Shown one piece after another: positions 37,181 to 47,188 of a stretch of 64,000 bases of DNA. The notes below the pieces were generated by a model, which was not told the origin of the DNA, ran no database searches, and saw only the letters and a program-made list of their open reading frames with translations. Source of the DNA: Porphyromonas canoris. GTDB lineage: Bacteria; Bacteroidota; Bacteroidia; Bacteroidales; Porphyromonadaceae. Numbering within the stretch: the first letter of the stretch is position 1; each line of letters begins with the position of its first letter. The stretch is from assembly GCF_000769115.1 (NCBI RefSeq), contig NZ_JQZV01000013.1, positions 622,832 to 686,831 of the forward strand. Direction: 5' to 3'. The translations under genes and the position numbers were made by a program.

Positions 37181-37971
37181 ACTGCAACGTCTCCTTTTAT
37201 TGTGGGATGTGAGATATAGTGTTCTATTGATATGTCTTCAAAAGTAAACCGATCCAACTCTTTTATTTCCGGATTGAGACGAAGGGTAGGAAGAGGATAA
37301 GGATCTCTGGAGAGCTGAAGCTTTACCTGCTCCAAATGGTTCAGATAGATGTGTGCATCTCCCAATGTGTGTACGAAGTAGCGAGGTGTCAGCCCTGTAA
37401 CCTGTGCGACCATACAGAGAAGAAGCGCATAGGAGGCGATGTTGAAAGGAACGCCCAAGAACAGATCTGCACTCCGCTGATAGAGCTGCAAGCTCAGTTC
37501 GTTACCGGAAACGTAAAACTGGAAGAAGGCATGGCAGGGGGGCAACTTCATATCGGGAAGATCGGAAACATTCCAGGATGATACGATGATGCGTCTGCTT
37601 TGAGGATTCTCTTTAATATCTCGTACGGCTTCTGCAAGTTGGTCTATCTCTCCACCATTATAATCTCTCCATTTGCGCCACTGTTTGCCATAAATTGGTC
37701 CGAGATCTCCATTTTTATCAGCCCACTCATTCCAGATGCGAACATCATTGTCTTGCAGATATTTTACATTGGTGTCTCCTTTGATAAACCAAAGCAGCTC
37801 GTGTATGATAGACTTGAGGTGCAGCTTCTTTGTGGTAACAAGGGGAAATCCCTCTTTCAGATCAAACTTCATCTGATGTCCAAAGGAACTGATAGTGCCG
37901 GTTCCGGTTCTGTCTTCTTTTCGAGTTCCGGTATCAAGTACCTCTTGTAGCAGATTGAGATAAGGTTTCAT
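37177..37971 (-). CDS. thyA: Thymidylate synthase
   Basis: The 264-residue ThyA has the catalytic Cys in [45 protein letters not shown] and the N-terminal [17 protein letters not shown]. It methylates dUMP to dTMP with methylene-tetrahydrofolate. It lies 9 bp after the PAP2 gene and overlaps folA by 4 bp. Confidence 0.97.
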   Translation of the reverse strand: MKPYLNLLQEVLDTGTRKEDRTGTGTISSFGHQMKFDLKEGFPLVTTKKLHLKSIIHELLWFIKGDTNVKYLQDNDVRIWNEWADKNGDLGPIYGKQWRKWRDYNGGEIDQLAEAVRDIKENPQSRRIIVSSWNVSDLPDMKLPPCHAFFQFYVSGNELSLQLYQRSADLFLGVPFNIASYALLLCMVAQVTGLTPRYFVHTLGDAHIYLNHLEQVKLQLSRDPYPLPTLRLNPEIKELDRFTFEDISIEHYISHPTIKGDVAV

Positions 37972-37980
37972 GGCATGATA

Positions 37981-38676
37981 CTAATAGTAAAGGGGGAATA
38001 ATATGGGAGAGACTGTCCAAAGCCCGATGTAGAATAACAGCAACATATATCCGAATACTTTGGTCATGCCGGACGGCTGAATGTAGGGGATCTTTGCCTC
38101 TTGGGAGGAGAGCTTCATTACTCGTTTTCTCAGGAAGATGTATATGGCATAAACGAGAAATGCGATGGCAACACCGGCTGCTATGCCCGGAATGACATCC
38201 GTAATAAAGTGTACGCCAAGATAGATCCTTGAATAGGCAACGGTAAGCCCGGTAAGAATGGCTATGATGCTGTAAAAACGGTTGCGCCAAAGCAGTGCGG
38301 TAAAGCAGGCAAAGGATAGAAAGTTGGTGCTATGCCCGGAGATAAAACCATATCTACCGCCTCGATAGTCGAGTACAGTGTGTACCAGGTCTGCCGTCAG
38401 CGGATGATGAGAGGGGCGAAGACGTCCCACCCAAGGCTTAATAATATGTGAAGAGAGTTGATCTCCTATGAGAATAAGCAGGGAGAGTGCCAGAATGAGC
38501 AGCAGTACCTCTTTGTAGTTTTGCTTGTAACACACAAGGAAAAGATAGATGGCACCAATAAAGATCCATGGAAATTTATCGGATATCATGTACATCACTC
38601 CATCCAAATATGGAGTATGCAGACTGTTTAACCAAAGAAAGAGATCCTGTTCTAATGGAACCAATTGTTCTATCAT
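37981..38676 (-). CDS. PAP2 family membrane phosphatase
   Basis: A 231-residue protein with about six helices and the three phosphatase motifs: KPWVGRLRP, SGHS (GFISGHSTNF) and SRIYLGVHFITDV. It resembles bacterial lipid phosphatases acting on undecaprenyl pyrophosphate, phosphatidylglycerol phosphate or lipid A at the periplasmic face; the exact substrate is not determinable. It lies 13 bp after batE and 9 bp before thyA. Confidence 0.9.
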   Translation of the reverse strand: MIEQLVPLEQDLFLWLNSLHTPYLDGVMYMISDKFPWIFIGAIYLFLVCYKQNYKEVLLLILALSLLILIGDQLSSHIIKPWVGRLRPSHHPLTADLVHTVLDYRGGRYGFISGHSTNFLSFACFTALLWRNRFYSIIAILTGLTVAYSRIYLGVHFITDVIPGIAAGVAIAFLVYAIYIFLRKRVMKLSSQEAKIPYIQPSGMTKVFGYMLLLFYIGLWTVSPILFPLYY

Positions 38677-38689
38677 CGTAGCCGGGTGT

Positions 38690-39499
38690 TTAGTTGCTTT
38701 GTATAAGGTTGGAAGGTAATATCTGTTCTATATCCGAGCTTTTCAGCCAGCCTCTTGTTCCATCCGGAAGCGAAACTTCCGTGTAGCCGTTAAGCTCTTG
38801 AAGCCAGGTAACTTTTATCCCGTTGTGAATGATGGATAGATTTTCCGAAGCATTGTCCGGTGAACTTTTGAGAGTAACCACTTCTGTCGTGATGATGGCT
38901 TTGGTTTCATCGTAGATTACCACCGATGCTCGCCATGCAAGAAGGTTAAAAACAAGAGTGAGAGCCAGGGAGAGAATTGCTCCGTAAAAGAACAGTCTCT
39001 TTTGCAGAGGCAAACCATTCTTGAAAAAGAAGAGGATCCCCAAGATGCAGACTCCCAAAAAGAAGAGAAGAGCCAGTATCATCCACGTGGAGATCTGTGC
39101 CGAGAGAGCTATACTGTCAAGGATCTTGTACACAAAAGGAGTTTCCGTGTCCACGATTTTGTCCAATGTGCGGCTTTGAGCAATCTTGAGATTGTGTAGA
39201 GCATCCTTATCTCCGGGTTTTAGTCTTAGCGTTCGCTCAAAGTTCAGAATAGCTCTCCCAATATCTCCGCTCTTGAAATAAGCACAACCAAGATTGTAAT
39301 ACAACTCTGCGGTAGGCGTTGCTTCGGATTCGATGATTTGGGTATAAATCTCTATCGCTTTCTCAAAGTCGGTCTGTGAATATGCGGTATTCGCTTCATC
39401 AATAAGCATTTCTTGCTGCGCCTTTGCTCCTAACGTCGGAAGACAGAGCAGGATCATGAGCAGCATTGAACGAACATGGAGTATATAGGTATGCTTCAT
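38690..39499 (-). CDS. batE: Aerotolerance protein BatE (TPR and SH3-like)
   Basis: A 269-residue protein with signal peptide ending GAKAQ, two TPR repeats (about 30-110; AELYYNLGCAYFKSGDIGRAI), two membrane helices (about 140-200) and a C-terminal SH3-like domain (TTEVVTLKSSPDNASENLSIIHNG). Bat proteins support oxygen and stress tolerance in Bacteroides. ATG 39499 overlaps the batD stop (ATGA), better than an upstream start at 39541. Confidence 0.88.
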   Translation of the reverse strand: MKHTYILHVRSMLLMILLCLPTLGAKAQQEMLIDEANTAYSQTDFEKAIEIYTQIIESEATPTAELYYNLGCAYFKSGDIGRAILNFERTLRLKPGDKDALHNLKIAQSRTLDKIVDTETPFVYKILDSIALSAQISTWMILALLFFLGVCILGILFFFKNGLPLQKRLFFYGAILSLALTLVFNLLAWRASVVIYDETKAIITTEVVTLKSSPDNASENLSIIHNGIKVTWLQELNGYTEVSLPDGTRGWLKSSDIEQILPSNLIQSN

Positions 39500-41343
39500 C
39501 TCTTTTTTATTTCTTCGATTTGTCCGATAAGTGAAACGCACTGTCTGTACAGCTCTTCCCGTTGGGAGATAGACTGATCTTGTGCATAGCGACTGAACTC
39601 AAGCTGAGAAAGCAGGCTGACAGTCTCTTGTTGGAGCTCCTTTGATGCTCCAAAACTTAAAAGTTTCTCCTCCGCAGTCTCTTTGCTCCATGTGGACATG
39701 GGGATATTTAGCTTGCTTCCAAGGTAATCTACCATACCTCTAAGCAGTGTCTCATAATATTCGTCGGAATCTCCTCTCTTTAGACTTTCTTCTGCTTGCT
39801 TTAGCCATTTTCTTGCGACACTGCCTGCTCTTTTACTGCGATAAGCCACATTATCTGTCTTTTCGTTGTTCTTTGATCGGAGTATAAAGAATATCGCTAT
39901 TGTCAATAGGACGATGGCAATATAGGAGAGGATGTACCCTATCCTGTTTCGAGAGGGTAATGTATGAGCTTTGGAAGGTAGTTTTTTAATATAATGGATA
40001 TCCGTGCTGAGTATTGAAGCATCTTCGTTCTGTGTGAAATTGGATACAGATGCTACCTGAGTACCATCCCCTTTATCGACATGAAGCTTGAAAGGCTTGG
40101 AGGAGATTGTCTTGTACTGACCTTGAGCCGGATCGAAGTAAACCAAACGTATTGCCGGTATGGTATAATCGCCTTGAGAGCGAGGAACGGCAAAGTATGA
40201 GACTTCTCTCTGTCCCGAAGCACCCGATTCGGAGATCGTGATATCCTGATTTTCTTGAGGGTCGTACACTTCAAAGTCTGTAGGGAATACAGGTTTGGGT
40301 ATATCCATCAACTTCAGGTTGCCTTTCCCAGAAACTTTTACGACAATCTTATAACTTTCTCCCGATTTAATTACAGACAGAGGAGCGGACGCGTCCATGC
40401 TGAACTGTCCTATGGCTCCATTGAATCCTTCCGGAACGGGTATCGGAAGAGGTTTGACCTTTATTCGTGTTGCTTGAGAGCTAAAAGTTTTCTCGATATT
40501 CTGATAAGATCCCAGATAATTCCCGAATATTGCATCCATATCATCTTGAGCTCTTTGGACGGGAACGGATACGGTCAAGTCGAATTTCCCAACCGGAATA
40601 ATAAGTTCCCCTGATCTTTGAGGAGTTAGGAAGAACTGTTTTATGATACCGGTGAGATAAAGTCGTCCGTTATACTGTTCTGGCGTGAGCTGAATCTGTC
40701 CGGGACTTTCGATAGATTGGGAAAGAAAACCATCGAATTCCGGAAACTTTACATCGTTAAAGCTGAAATCATACAGGGAATATATCTTGAAAGAGGCAAG
40801 GAAACCCTCTTGTTCATACATGGTTGTCTTGGATAAGATAAGCTTGAAAAACACTCCCTTATTCAAGTCTATATGCTTTGTCGATCCGTCTGCAGCTGTT
40901 GTTTCCGAGCCTTTTTTAGTATCTGCCGGAAAGACTTTGAATGTTTGAACCGCCGAGTTATAAGTAGCAGAACCGACCTTGACAGAGGCTGCCGGGATCT
41001 TAAATGTCCCTTCTTTTTCTGCCATAATCATGTATGAGAACGAAGAGAAAGAGGAAGACTCTCTTTTCCCATTGGATATAATCTGTCTTTCTCCCGATGC
41101 AATGGATGGACCTAATATGATTTTCAAGGAAGGATCTAAGCTTCCCAACTTTATTCCTCTTGCTTTTGCATCAATCGTAAAAGAGACTTTGAATGGCTCT
41201 CCAACACGTGGTGCGGACTCGACATCAACGGAAAGCTTTAGGCTTTTACCGGAAGTTCCATTCTGTGATACAGCTATGGTCGTTGTCAATAAAAGAACAA
41301 TGGTAAGACCCCATTGTAGCATTCGGGTATAATATCTGTTCAT
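39496..41343 (-). CDS. batD: Aerotolerance protein BatD
   Basis: A 615-residue protein with an N-terminal signal peptide (ending AVSQNG), long beta-rich Ig-like domains (about 35-440), one membrane helix near 470-490 (YILSYIAIVLLTIAIFFIL) and a helical cytoplasmic tail. It matches the BatD layout in position and content. A 4-bp overlap couples it to batE. The function in the complex is unknown beyond a role in aerotolerance inferred from Bacteroides. Confidence 0.9.
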   Translation of the reverse strand: MNRYYTRMLQWGLTIVLLLTTTIAVSQNGTSGKSLKLSVDVESAPRVGEPFKVSFTIDAKARGIKLGSLDPSLKIILGPSIASGERQIISNGKRESSSFSSFSYMIMAEKEGTFKIPAASVKVGSATYNSAVQTFKVFPADTKKGSETTAADGSTKHIDLNKGVFFKLILSKTTMYEQEGFLASFKIYSLYDFSFNDVKFPEFDGFLSQSIESPGQIQLTPEQYNGRLYLTGIIKQFFLTPQRSGELIIPVGKFDLTVSVPVQRAQDDMDAIFGNYLGSYQNIEKTFSSQATRIKVKPLPIPVPEGFNGAIGQFSMDASAPLSVIKSGESYKIVVKVSGKGNLKLMDIPKPVFPTDFEVYDPQENQDITISESGASGQREVSYFAVPRSQGDYTIPAIRLVYFDPAQGQYKTISSKPFKLHVDKGDGTQVASVSNFTQNEDASILSTDIHYIKKLPSKAHTLPSRNRIGYILSYIAIVLLTIAIFFILRSKNNEKTDNVAYRSKRAGSVARKWLKQAEESLKRGDSDEYYETLLRGMVDYLGSKLNIPMSTWSKETAEEKLLSFGASKELQQETVSLLSQLEFSRYAQDQSISQREELYRQCVSLIGQIEEIKKR

Positions 41344-41354
41344 GAGTCAAATGC

Positions 41355-42077
41355 TTACCAGTTTTTATCTGCTCGCTTTCTGTTTGCGTGCTGACTTTGA
41401 GCTTTGTTTACCTTCTCTTGAGTTTTCTTCTCATCTTCAAGGAAAGCTTTCAGGATTTTTTCGGCATTATCTTTAGACATCTTCTCCTGAGCCTCTGAGG
41501 GTTTTTCTTGAGCGCGATCTCTCTTATCGTTCTCTTGCTGATCCTCGTTGGGTTTCTCCTTATTCTGATTTTGCTCCTTCTTATCTTGTTGTTCCTGATT
41601 CTTATCCTGGTTTTCTCCTCCGCCCTTATTCTCTTGTTGCAAGAGCTTTTGTGCAAGGATGAGATTGTATCGGGTATCGTTGTCTGTCGGTCTTGCTCGC
41701 AGGCTTTCCTTGTAAAGCTCTATTGCCTCTGCATACTTCTTCTGAGCCATGAGCATTACCCCGATATTGTGATGCACATCGGCAGAACTGTTGCCTCTCT
41801 TTACCACTTCCGTTAATCTTTTATACAGATCGAAAGCTTCCTCTCCTCTTTCTGTTTGGAGCAGGGTTGCAGCCAGATTGTACATGGCAGTGGAGTCTGT
41901 TGGAGCGATAGAGAGAGCTTTTCGATAAGCTATCTCGGCATCGTTATAGCTCTCTTTTTGGAAGGCTTTATTCCCTTTTCTAACCTCTTGTCTCACTTTC
42001 CTTTGAGCAAAAGTTGTGTTGGAAAAGCCGAATGCCAGTACTGTGGATGCAAATATGTATAGTATTATCTTTCTCAT
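41355..42077 (-). CDS. batC: Aerotolerance protein BatC (TPR)
   Basis: A 240-residue protein with a signal peptide, TPRs over about 30-140 (VRKGNKAFQKESYNDAEIAYRKAL, YNLAATLLQTERGEEAFDLYK) and a strongly charged Gln, Asn, Lys and Glu-rich tail (150-235). It lies 9 bp after batB and 11 bp before batD. The low-complexity tail suggests a flexible linker for a complex. Confidence 0.9.
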   Translation of the reverse strand: MRKIILYIFASTVLAFGFSNTTFAQRKVRQEVRKGNKAFQKESYNDAEIAYRKALSIAPTDSTAMYNLAATLLQTERGEEAFDLYKRLTEVVKRGNSSADVHHNIGVMLMAQKKYAEAIELYKESLRARPTDNDTRYNLILAQKLLQQENKGGGENQDKNQEQQDKKEQNQNKEKPNEDQQENDKRDRAQEKPSEAQEKMSKDNAEKILKAFLEDEKKTQEKVNKAQSQHANRKRADKNW

Positions 42078-42086
42078 TTCTTAGTC

Positions 42087-43118
42087 TCATTTTTTTGCAG
42101 AATCGAAGAGATTCACTCTTTTTATCCATCTGTTCTTCCGGTTGAGATAGATAGATTCCACGATTAGAAGAAGAAGAGCCGGAAGAAGAAACCAAGCAAA
42201 CTTTTCGTCATAAGTAGAGTAGATTGTCTGCTTAAAGTCTGCCTTTTGCATCTTTTCCAAAGCTTTTGTCAAGACAGATACCGCTCCAGATACATTTGTT
42301 GCACGAACATAAAGTCCGTTTCCTGCTGATGCCAATTCTTTTCCGAGTTCGTCATTAACCTTGCTTATTACCATCTGCCCTTCCGCATCCTGTACATATC
42401 CTTCTCCCGGAATTGAAATAGGACCACCGTTATCGGATCCTACTCCAATGATATTGACTGCAATCCCTTTCTGAGCCAATTCTTTTGCCATGTCTACCGC
42501 TTTTTGCGAATGGTCTTCCACATCGGAGATTACTATTACCGTGCGTCCGATCTTCTCATCTTCGGATGTAGAGAAACTTCGAGAAGCAAGTCTTAGAGCA
42601 TTGGCTATGTCTGTTCCCTGATCCGGCATGATTTCCGGAGATGCGTGTTCCAAGAACATCTTCCCGGAGACTATATCATTTGTAATGGGGAGTTGAACAT
42701 AAGCCGAAGAGGTAAAGAAGATAAGTCCGAGCTTGTCTTCAGTCAACTTATCCGTTAATCTGGAAACAATATTTTTTGCAATAGAGAGTCTTGACGGAGC
42801 AACATCTTGTGAGAGCATGGAGTTAGAGAGGTCCAAACAGATCATTACCTCTATACCTCGTTTTTCTATAGTCTCTTCTTTGGTTCCCATTTGAGGACGA
42901 GCTGCTGCAAGAACAAGGAGTGTTGCCACCGAAAGAAGCATAAAGTCTTTGTTCATTCGCCTTCTGAGAGAAAGATCCGGCATTAGTCGACGAACCAACT
43001 CATACTCTCCAAACCGTTTGATATTCTTTCTCAGAGTAACGATGCGATAGAGAGAGAAGAGTCCCAATACTATTATCGGAACAAGCAGCCACAATATTTC
43101 GGGATGTAAAAATCTCAT
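42087..43118 (-). CDS. batB: Aerotolerance protein BatB (VWA domain)
   Basis: A 343-residue protein with helices near the N-terminus and a C-terminal helix (about 310-328). A von Willebrand factor A domain lies between them (about 85-290) with the MIDAS motif DLSNS (VMICLDLSNSMLSQ) and VIVISDVEDH. Batlike VWA proteins form periplasmic complexes in the inner membrane. It lies 14 bp after batA. Confidence 0.93.
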   Translation of the reverse strand: MRFLHPEILWLLVPIIVLGLFSLYRIVTLRKNIKRFGEYELVRRLMPDLSLRRRMNKDFMLLSVATLLVLAAARPQMGTKEETIEKRGIEVMICLDLSNSMLSQDVAPSRLSIAKNIVSRLTDKLTEDKLGLIFFTSSAYVQLPITNDIVSGKMFLEHASPEIMPDQGTDIANALRLASRSFSTSEDEKIGRTVIVISDVEDHSQKAVDMAKELAQKGIAVNIIGVGSDNGGPISIPGEGYVQDAEGQMVISKVNDELGKELASAGNGLYVRATNVSGAVSVLTKALEKMQKADFKQTIYSTYDEKFAWFLLPALLLLIVESIYLNRKNRWIKRVNLFDSAKK

Positions 43119-43132
43119 ATCTCTAAAATGGT

Positions 43133-44116
43133 TTATGGTACTACTCTAAAGATGGTTATACGTCCCAGTAGAGCAAATACGAGGAAGAACAAAGCACCCA
43201 ATACGAAAGGCATAAACAGTTCTCGCTGTACTTTTATAGTATCGACCTTGATTTTGACTTTTTCCAGCTTGTCTATCTCATCATATATACCTTTAAGTTC
43301 TTCGTTGTCGGTGGCTCTAAAGTATTTTCCTCCGGTATTTTCTGCAATGTGTCGAAGTGCCGGTTCATCTATATCTACCTCGATATTTTGGTATTGGAGA
43401 CCGAACATTGTCTGAACCGGATAGGGAGCAGTGCCTTTGCTGCCCACGCCTATCGTATAGACTCTTACCCCAAGAGCTTCTGCCATTTCCGTTGCAGTCC
43501 TTGGCGATAAAGCCCCCCTGTTGTTGGCTCCATCCGTTAGCATGATCACCACTTTGGATTCCACATCCAAGTCTTTCAGCCTTCCCACTGCCGTTGCCAG
43601 TCCATCTCCTATCGCAGTACCGTCATCAATGATACCCATTTCAAGAGCATTGAGCAGGTTCAGCAGGGTGGCATGATCCGTAGTCATGGGACACTGCACA
43701 TAACTTTCGGCTGCAAAAGCCACCAGACCGATATTATCATTGGGTCTGTTATTGATAAAGTGCGCGGCGACTTCTTTTGCCGCTTCAAACCTGTTGGGTT
43801 GCAAGTCTTCCGCCAACATACTTGTAGAGATGTCCATAGCCATCATGATATGGATCCCTTCGGTACTACTGGTCGTGCTGGAGTTGAACAATCGGGGCCT
43901 TGCCAGTGCTATCACACCGGAGGTATAAGCCAACATCAGGCAGATCATCGGCAGATGGCGGAGAGATACTCTCAGTCCCGGCTTTATCTTCTTCAGATTA
44001 CGCAAAGAAGAAAGGGTAAATGTTGCAGGTCTTACACGCTCTCTGTAGATATAGAGAGCCACGAGAGCCGGGACAGCCAACAGGAGTATGAAGTATAGAG
44101 GATGTGCAAAGGTCAT
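43133..44116 (-). CDS. batA: Aerotolerance protein BatA (VWA domain)
   Basis: A 327-residue VWA protein with the MIDAS motif DISTS (MAMDISTSMLAED), VIMLTDGANNRG, and membrane helices at both ends (about 5-25 and 300-322). It is the paralogue of BatB and its usual partner. A 4-bp overlap with the upstream gene implies translational coupling. Confidence 0.93.
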   Translation of the reverse strand: MTFAHPLYFILLLAVPALVALYIYRERVRPATFTLSSLRNLKKIKPGLRVSLRHLPMICLMLAYTSGVIALARPRLFNSSTTSSTEGIHIMMAMDISTSMLAEDLQPNRFEAAKEVAAHFINNRPNDNIGLVAFAAESYVQCPMTTDHATLLNLLNALEMGIIDDGTAIGDGLATAVGRLKDLDVESKVVIMLTDGANNRGALSPRTATEMAEALGVRVYTIGVGSKGTAPYPVQTMFGLQYQNIEVDIDEPALRHIAENTGGKYFRATDNEELKGIYDEIDKLEKVKIKVDTIKVQRELFMPFVLGALFFLVFALLGRITIFRVVP

Positions 44117-45174
44117 GACTCAGATCTGTTTTCTGTTTTGGACATATCTTCTTTCTCTGCACGAGCTAGCTCTTCAATATAAGCCTTATGCTCCTCATGT
44201 AGATCGTCTATAAACTTATTGGAGGCATTGACAGATCCTATATTTTCGGACTCGCTCGGTTTATACTTTGCAAACTTCACGAGATCTGCTTCGGAAAGCA
44301 ATGCTCTAAGCTCTCCCACATGTTCGTGCTTTACCTCTTTGCGAAGGGACATCTGCTCTACGATCTCCGCAGAAGTCTTATCCATTGTGGATAGTCCCAA
44401 TGTCCTTTCAAGGTAGCGTCTGATGGTGTCGGAGAGTATCGTGTAGTGCTCTTTTACGCTACCTTGTCTCCACAGCTCCGCTTTTCTCAGCTCTTCCAGT
44501 GTGGATTTCGCTTCTGTATAAGGGTCTGTAACGGGGATATCAGGAGGAAGAGCTACTGCCGTCTTTCTTTTTCGAGCAATGTATATTACCAGAAGAACCA
44601 CTGCGGCAATGAATAGAAGAGAGCTTGCAAGCAGATAGAGAATCCAGAGATAGTCTTTCCACACGAAAGGAACTTTCCAATTCTCTTTTATGCCAAAGAA
44701 CTGATCCGGCTTGCTGACATCTACCGGAATGTTTGTAGCCTGAAGCAGGGGAGCCTCTTCTTGCGAATAGACTTGGTTGTCCACCAACACATCCACAGGC
44801 TTTACCTCGTAAGTGGCAGAGTCGAAAGCCGTAACGGGAACAGTGTAAATGCGTTCTGCAATATCGTCGCTGATCATTGAGGAGTCTTTCAGAACAGGGG
44901 CAGAGAGCACCTCGACACCATTCAAAAGCGCATTTTCGGGCAGATTGATATTGACTTTAGCACCCTTGGGAGTATATACTTTGATGGTCAGCACACTCTG
45001 TTCTCCAACCAAAATGGAGGCAGGATCTATACTTGTAACCACTCTCACACGGCTATCCGTACTACGGAGAGGCTCTTGGGCTACTGCTTTTACAGAGAAG
45101 AGAAGCAGTACAAGAAGCATAAGTAGCGGTTTTGTACAGGGTCTAAAAGTATCTTTTGTCTTGCAAACGTTCAT
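44113..45174 (-). CDS. Bat-locus membrane protein with N-terminal Ig-like domain
   Basis: A 353-residue protein: signal peptide ending AVAQ, a beta-rich periplasmic part (about 40-160; AKVNINLPENALLNGVEV), one membrane helix (about 175-200) and a helical cytoplasmic part rich in charged residues. It resembles BatD in organisation but is shorter. It lies between the DUF58 gene and batA, so it probably belongs to the same machine; function is otherwise unknown. Confidence 0.8.
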   Translation of the reverse strand: MNVCKTKDTFRPCTKPLLMLLVLLLFSVKAVAQEPLRSTDSRVRVVTSIDPASILVGEQSVLTIKVYTPKGAKVNINLPENALLNGVEVLSAPVLKDSSMISDDIAERIYTVPVTAFDSATYEVKPVDVLVDNQVYSQEEAPLLQATNIPVDVSKPDQFFGIKENWKVPFVWKDYLWILYLLASSLLFIAAVVLLVIYIARKRKTAVALPPDIPVTDPYTEAKSTLEELRKAELWRQGSVKEHYTILSDTIRRYLERTLGLSTMDKTSAEIVEQMSLRKEVKHEHVGELRALLSEADLVKFAKYKPSESENIGSVNASNKFIDDLHEEHKAYIEELARAEKEDMSKTENRSES

Positions 45175-45188
45175 CGTATCGCTTTATG

Positions 45189-46067
45189 TTATCTTTTTGC
45201 AAACAGTTGTAGCAGTCCCGGAACATAGTCTGCATCCGTGAGCATGGTTACATGTCCGATGTCATACTTGTTGAGCATCGTCTCTATACCGATGGTCTGC
45301 TCTTTCCATCTGCGTGCAAAGCTTTCGCGGGTCTTTCGGTTGGATGTGTCTATCGTTCTCATCTTTCCGGTCTCCGCATCTTCCACCCGAACCAAACCCA
45401 CATCGGGCAGATTCGCCTCGTGTCGGTCATATACCCTGATCACTCGCAAGTCATGCTTTCTTGCTATAAGAGAGAGGGCTGTTTCGTAGGGATTTTCATC
45501 TATGAGGTCGGACAGCAAAAAGACGGAACACTGCTTCTTCATCATGTTTCGGATGTAAGAGAGTGCGTGCTCTATGTTTGTCCCTTTGCCTTCCGGCCTT
45601 AGTGTCAGTATCTCACTAAGTATGTGGAGGACATGCTTCCGTCCTTTTCCGGGAGGGATAAACTTCTCTATCCTGTCCGAAAAGAACAGCACGCCCACTT
45701 TATCATTGTTCTGTATGGAGGAGAATGCCAAAGTTGCTGCCACTTCGGCTATCAGCTCCCGTTTTGTTCTGCCATGGGTTCCGAAGAGGCCGCTGTTGGA
45801 GACATCCACCATCAGCATCAGAGTCAACTCTCTCTCCTCTTCAAACACTTTGACGAACGGTCTGGAGTATCTGGCTGTAACGTTCCAGTCTATATCCCTT
45901 ATCTCGTCTCCTTCTCTGTATTCTCGTACTTCGCTAAAGACCATACCGCGTCCTTTGAAGGCGGTATGATACTCTCCCGCAAAGATGTTGCTGGATAGTC
46001 TTTTTGTCTTTATCTCTATGCGACGGATACGGCGTAAGAGATCTTCCAATTGAATATGTTCGGACAT
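45189..46067 (-). CDS. DUF58 protein (VWA-like)
   Basis: A 292-residue protein with the DUF58 hallmark AGEYHTAFKGRGMVFSEVR followed by EYREGDEIRDIDWNVTARYS and the VWA-like VDVSNSGLFG. It is cytoplasmic. DUF58 proteins accompany MoxR ATPases, probably as substrate or partner in the chaperone-like system that acts on the Bat VWA proteins. It lies 43 bp after moxR. Confidence 0.93.
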   Translation of the reverse strand: MSEHIQLEDLLRRIRRIEIKTKRLSSNIFAGEYHTAFKGRGMVFSEVREYREGDEIRDIDWNVTARYSRPFVKVFEEERELTLMLMVDVSNSGLFGTHGRTKRELIAEVAATLAFSSIQNNDKVGVLFFSDRIEKFIPPGKGRKHVLHILSEILTLRPEGKGTNIEHALSYIRNMMKKQCSVFLLSDLIDENPYETALSLIARKHDLRVIRVYDRHEANLPDVGLVRVEDAETGKMRTIDTSNRKTRESFARRWKEQTIGIETMLNKYDIGHVTMLTDADYVPGLLQLFAKR

Positions 46068-46110
46068 ATCTCTGGTTTTCTATGGGAATCTAACCGATAG
46101 AGCGGCGAGG

Positions 46111-47109
46111 TTAAGGGACTTGAACTTTGTCCAATATTTCGTTGATCACCTCTTCTGTCTTGAGGTTGTTCGCTTCCGCTTCGTAAGAGAGCGCTATACG
46201 GTGGCGAAGAACATCATGACACACTGCACGTACATCTTCCGGAATGACAAATCCTCTCCTCTTGATGAAGGCATAAGCACGGGAAGCCAACGCCATATTG
46301 ATGCTGGCACGAGGAGAAGCTCCGTTGGCTATCATGTTGGAAAGGGTGTTGATGCCTGCTTGAGCCGGGAAGCGGGTGGCGTGTACAATATCCACGATGT
46401 ACTGACGAATCTTTTCGTCCATATAGACTTGGTGTACAATATCTCTTGCATGAGCAATATCCGATATGGATACTACCGGAGAGATGCTCTCTTGCTCCGC
46501 CAACATCTGGCTTTTGACAATCTCTTTTTCTTCCTCTTTGTCCGGATAGCCTACGGTAACTTTAAGCATAAAGCGGTCGCTCTGCGCTTCCGGAAGAGTA
46601 TAAGTACCCTCTTGGTCTATAGGGTTTTGCGTTGCCATCACGAGGAATGGAGAGGGTAGCTTGAATGTCTCTTCGCCTATCGTAACCTGCTTTTCCTGCA
46701 TTGCTTCCAGAAGTGCACTCTGAACTTTTGCCGGAGCACGGTTGATCTCGTCCGCAAGGACAAGGTTTGCGAATATCGGACCCTTCTTTACGCTGAACTG
46801 CTCATTGCGTTGGCTGTATATCTGCGTACCGATAACATCGGCAGGAAGAAGGTCGGGAGTGAACTGAATACGGCTGTAATCTGCATTCATTAGAGAAGCA
46901 AGGGTCTTTATGGCTAACGTTTTGGCCAGACCGGGAACACCTTCCAGCAGAATGTGTCCATCTGCAAGCAGACCTATCAGGAGGCTTTCTCTCAAGTGGC
47001 GTTGCCCTACAATCACTCTGCCCATCCCGTTATTGAGGGCTTGGATAAATGAAGATTCTCTCTCTATAAGCTCTGTCAGAGCACGTACGTCTACCGTATT
47101 TGTTTCCAT
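46111..47109 (-). CDS. moxR: MoxR family AAA+ ATPase
   Basis: The 332-residue AAA+ ATPase has Walker A GVPGLAKT, Walker B LADEINRAP, sensor ATQNPID, and PLPEAQSDRF-like TLPEAQSDRF. MoxR ATPases are chaperone-like and here would act with DUF58 and Bat proteins. ATG 47109 (METNTVDVRALTELIERE) aligns with family starts; an in-frame ATG at 47154 adds 15 unlikely residues but lies after the promoter and cannot be excluded. First gene of the operon. Confidence 0.9.
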   Translation of the reverse strand: METNTVDVRALTELIERESSFIQALNNGMGRVIVGQRHLRESLLIGLLADGHILLEGVPGLAKTLAIKTLASLMNADYSRIQFTPDLLPADVIGTQIYSQRNEQFSVKKGPIFANLVLADEINRAPAKVQSALLEAMQEKQVTIGEETFKLPSPFLVMATQNPIDQEGTYTLPEAQSDRFMLKVTVGYPDKEEEKEIVKSQMLAEQESISPVVSISDIAHARDIVHQVYMDEKIRQYIVDIVHATRFPAQAGINTLSNMIANGASPRASINMALASRAYAFIKRRGFVIPEDVRAVCHDVLRHRIALSYEAEANNLKTEEVINEILDKVQVP

Positions 47110-47180
47110 TGCAATATTGTCTGTTCTTATATTCTCTGTTACGTGATAGCCCATTCTGAATATCTGAGGGCTTTAACGCA

Positions 47181-47188
47181 CAAATATA
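47181..47188 (-). promoter_or_regulatory. -7 promoter box (TATATTTG) for moxR-bat operon
   Basis: On the minus strand TATATTTG matches TAnnTTTG, 72 bp before ATG 47109. Confidence 0.6.
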
